From: Malania oleifera
Lineage: Eukaryota; Streptophyta; Magnoliopsida; Santalales; Ximeniaceae
Direction: 5' to 3'
Length of the DNA: 64,000 bases
Assembly (NCBI RefSeq): GCF_029873635.1
Contig: NC_080422.1
Span: 11,439,764-11,503,763 of the forward strand
Below, piece by piece: positions 63,527-64,000 of this stretch (position 1 is the stretch's first letter; every line of letters begins with the position of its first letter). A program made the position numbers and the translations under genes. A model generated the notes under the pieces. The model did not search any database. It had not been told where the DNA came from and saw only the letters and a program-made list of their open reading frames with translations.

Positions 63527-64000
63527 GATGTGGAGCCTTGCTATGGCAAGGACATCCCCTGTTATGACGGGTACGTGAATATTGAAAAGGTTCAAGAAGA
63601 AAGCAAGCATATTGAATTAGCTGTTAAATAAGAGACCTACATTTTTTTTTTCATCTCTCTCTCTCTCTCCCCTTTTCTTTTTTGGGTTTTCCTTTCTAAA
63701 TTTTCCAATCACAGAGATGATTATCTTGATTTTAATTCTAGTGCAGGTAGCTTGCGAGAATTATGGATGTGTTGAATAAGACAACTATTTCACATTTGAG
63801 TATGGTTAAATAAATTTTTTTGTCTATACATGGTGTTTTGGTTTGCTAATCTTCCAAGTTGTCAATGTGATCATATTTCTTTTAACTTCCTGCTAGTGCA
63901 GGTTCTATTTGTTTTTGATGTTGATGTGGTTGTTCTTCTAGTTTTGTTCCTCCAATGTTCCGGGTTTCTGGTGTGGAAATATATATGGTCAAGTTTGTTT
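63527..64000 (+). other. CPN60B 3' untranslated region and downstream
   Basis: Follows TGA at 63,524-63,526. AAATAAA at 63,808-63,814 is a possible polyadenylation signal. A possible untranslated-region intron runs from GTACGTG (63,570) to TAGTGCAG (about 63,740-63,747). CT run at 63,655-63,669. Confidence 0.5.

Overview
This window is nuclear DNA of a flowering plant, most likely a eudicot with a repeat-rich, woody-plant-like genome. The reasons are spliced genes with GT-AG introns, a plastid-type chaperonin with a transit peptide, and wall-to-wall plant LTR retrotransposons (Ty3/gypsy Tekay/Del-like and Athila-like, several Ty1/copia families) plus RTE-type LINE, TRIM-like and MITE-like debris. 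I cannot name the species. There are no bacterial operons, CRISPR arrays or tRNA genes.

Layout. (1) Positions 1-10,367 are a stack of nested minus-strand retroelements. A Tekay-like element runs off the left edge (LTR 860-2857). It sits in an Athila-like element (2858-8983) that is also split by a plus-strand solo LTR (4087-6605). The Athila-like element had itself inserted into the gag of a copia element whose 5' LTR is 9721-10367. (2) At 11,341-12,453 (minus) is the terminal exon of an ankyrin/PGG membrane protein; no upstream exons are visible. (3) Positions 13,516-24,384 are a complete but dead Ty3/gypsy element with paired LTRs of about 1.83 kb and an almost matching 5-bp target duplication; its gag is split by another solo LTR with a perfect duplication. 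(4) Positions 24,385-32,500 hold a TRIM-like element, a probable 5' leader exon with a CT-rich tract, a MITE and a decayed copia element. (5) Positions 32,518-63,526 (plus) are the gene for the plastid chaperonin-60 beta subunit (CPN60B): 14 coding exons and about 602 codons with the reading frame intact.

The chaperonin gene is the one clearly functional host gene. Its thirteenth intron (36,651-63,273) is 26.6 kb long because of nested insertions: a small non-coding LTR element (36,687-60,541) into which two copia elements inserted (38,418-44,124 and 44,994-60,004). The first copia is split by a solo LTR, the second by a 9.5-kb gypsy element. All five LTR insertions lie antisense to the gene. 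A sense RTE-like LINE tail sits nearer the acceptor.

The most unusual signal is shared across element families. Arrays of a short palindrome with a GTCGAC core, often TTCGTCGACGAA or AAACCGTCGACGGTTT, sit in the U3 promoter part of LTRs from both gypsy and copia superfamilies. In four gypsy LTRs belonging to three visibly different LTR families, the order of spacings between cores is almost the same. A second block, a TGAGA...TCTCA inverted repeat, recurs in the gypsy LTRs. Coordinates of exons and LTR ends were read by eye from splice sites, TG/CA ends, primer sites and target duplications.
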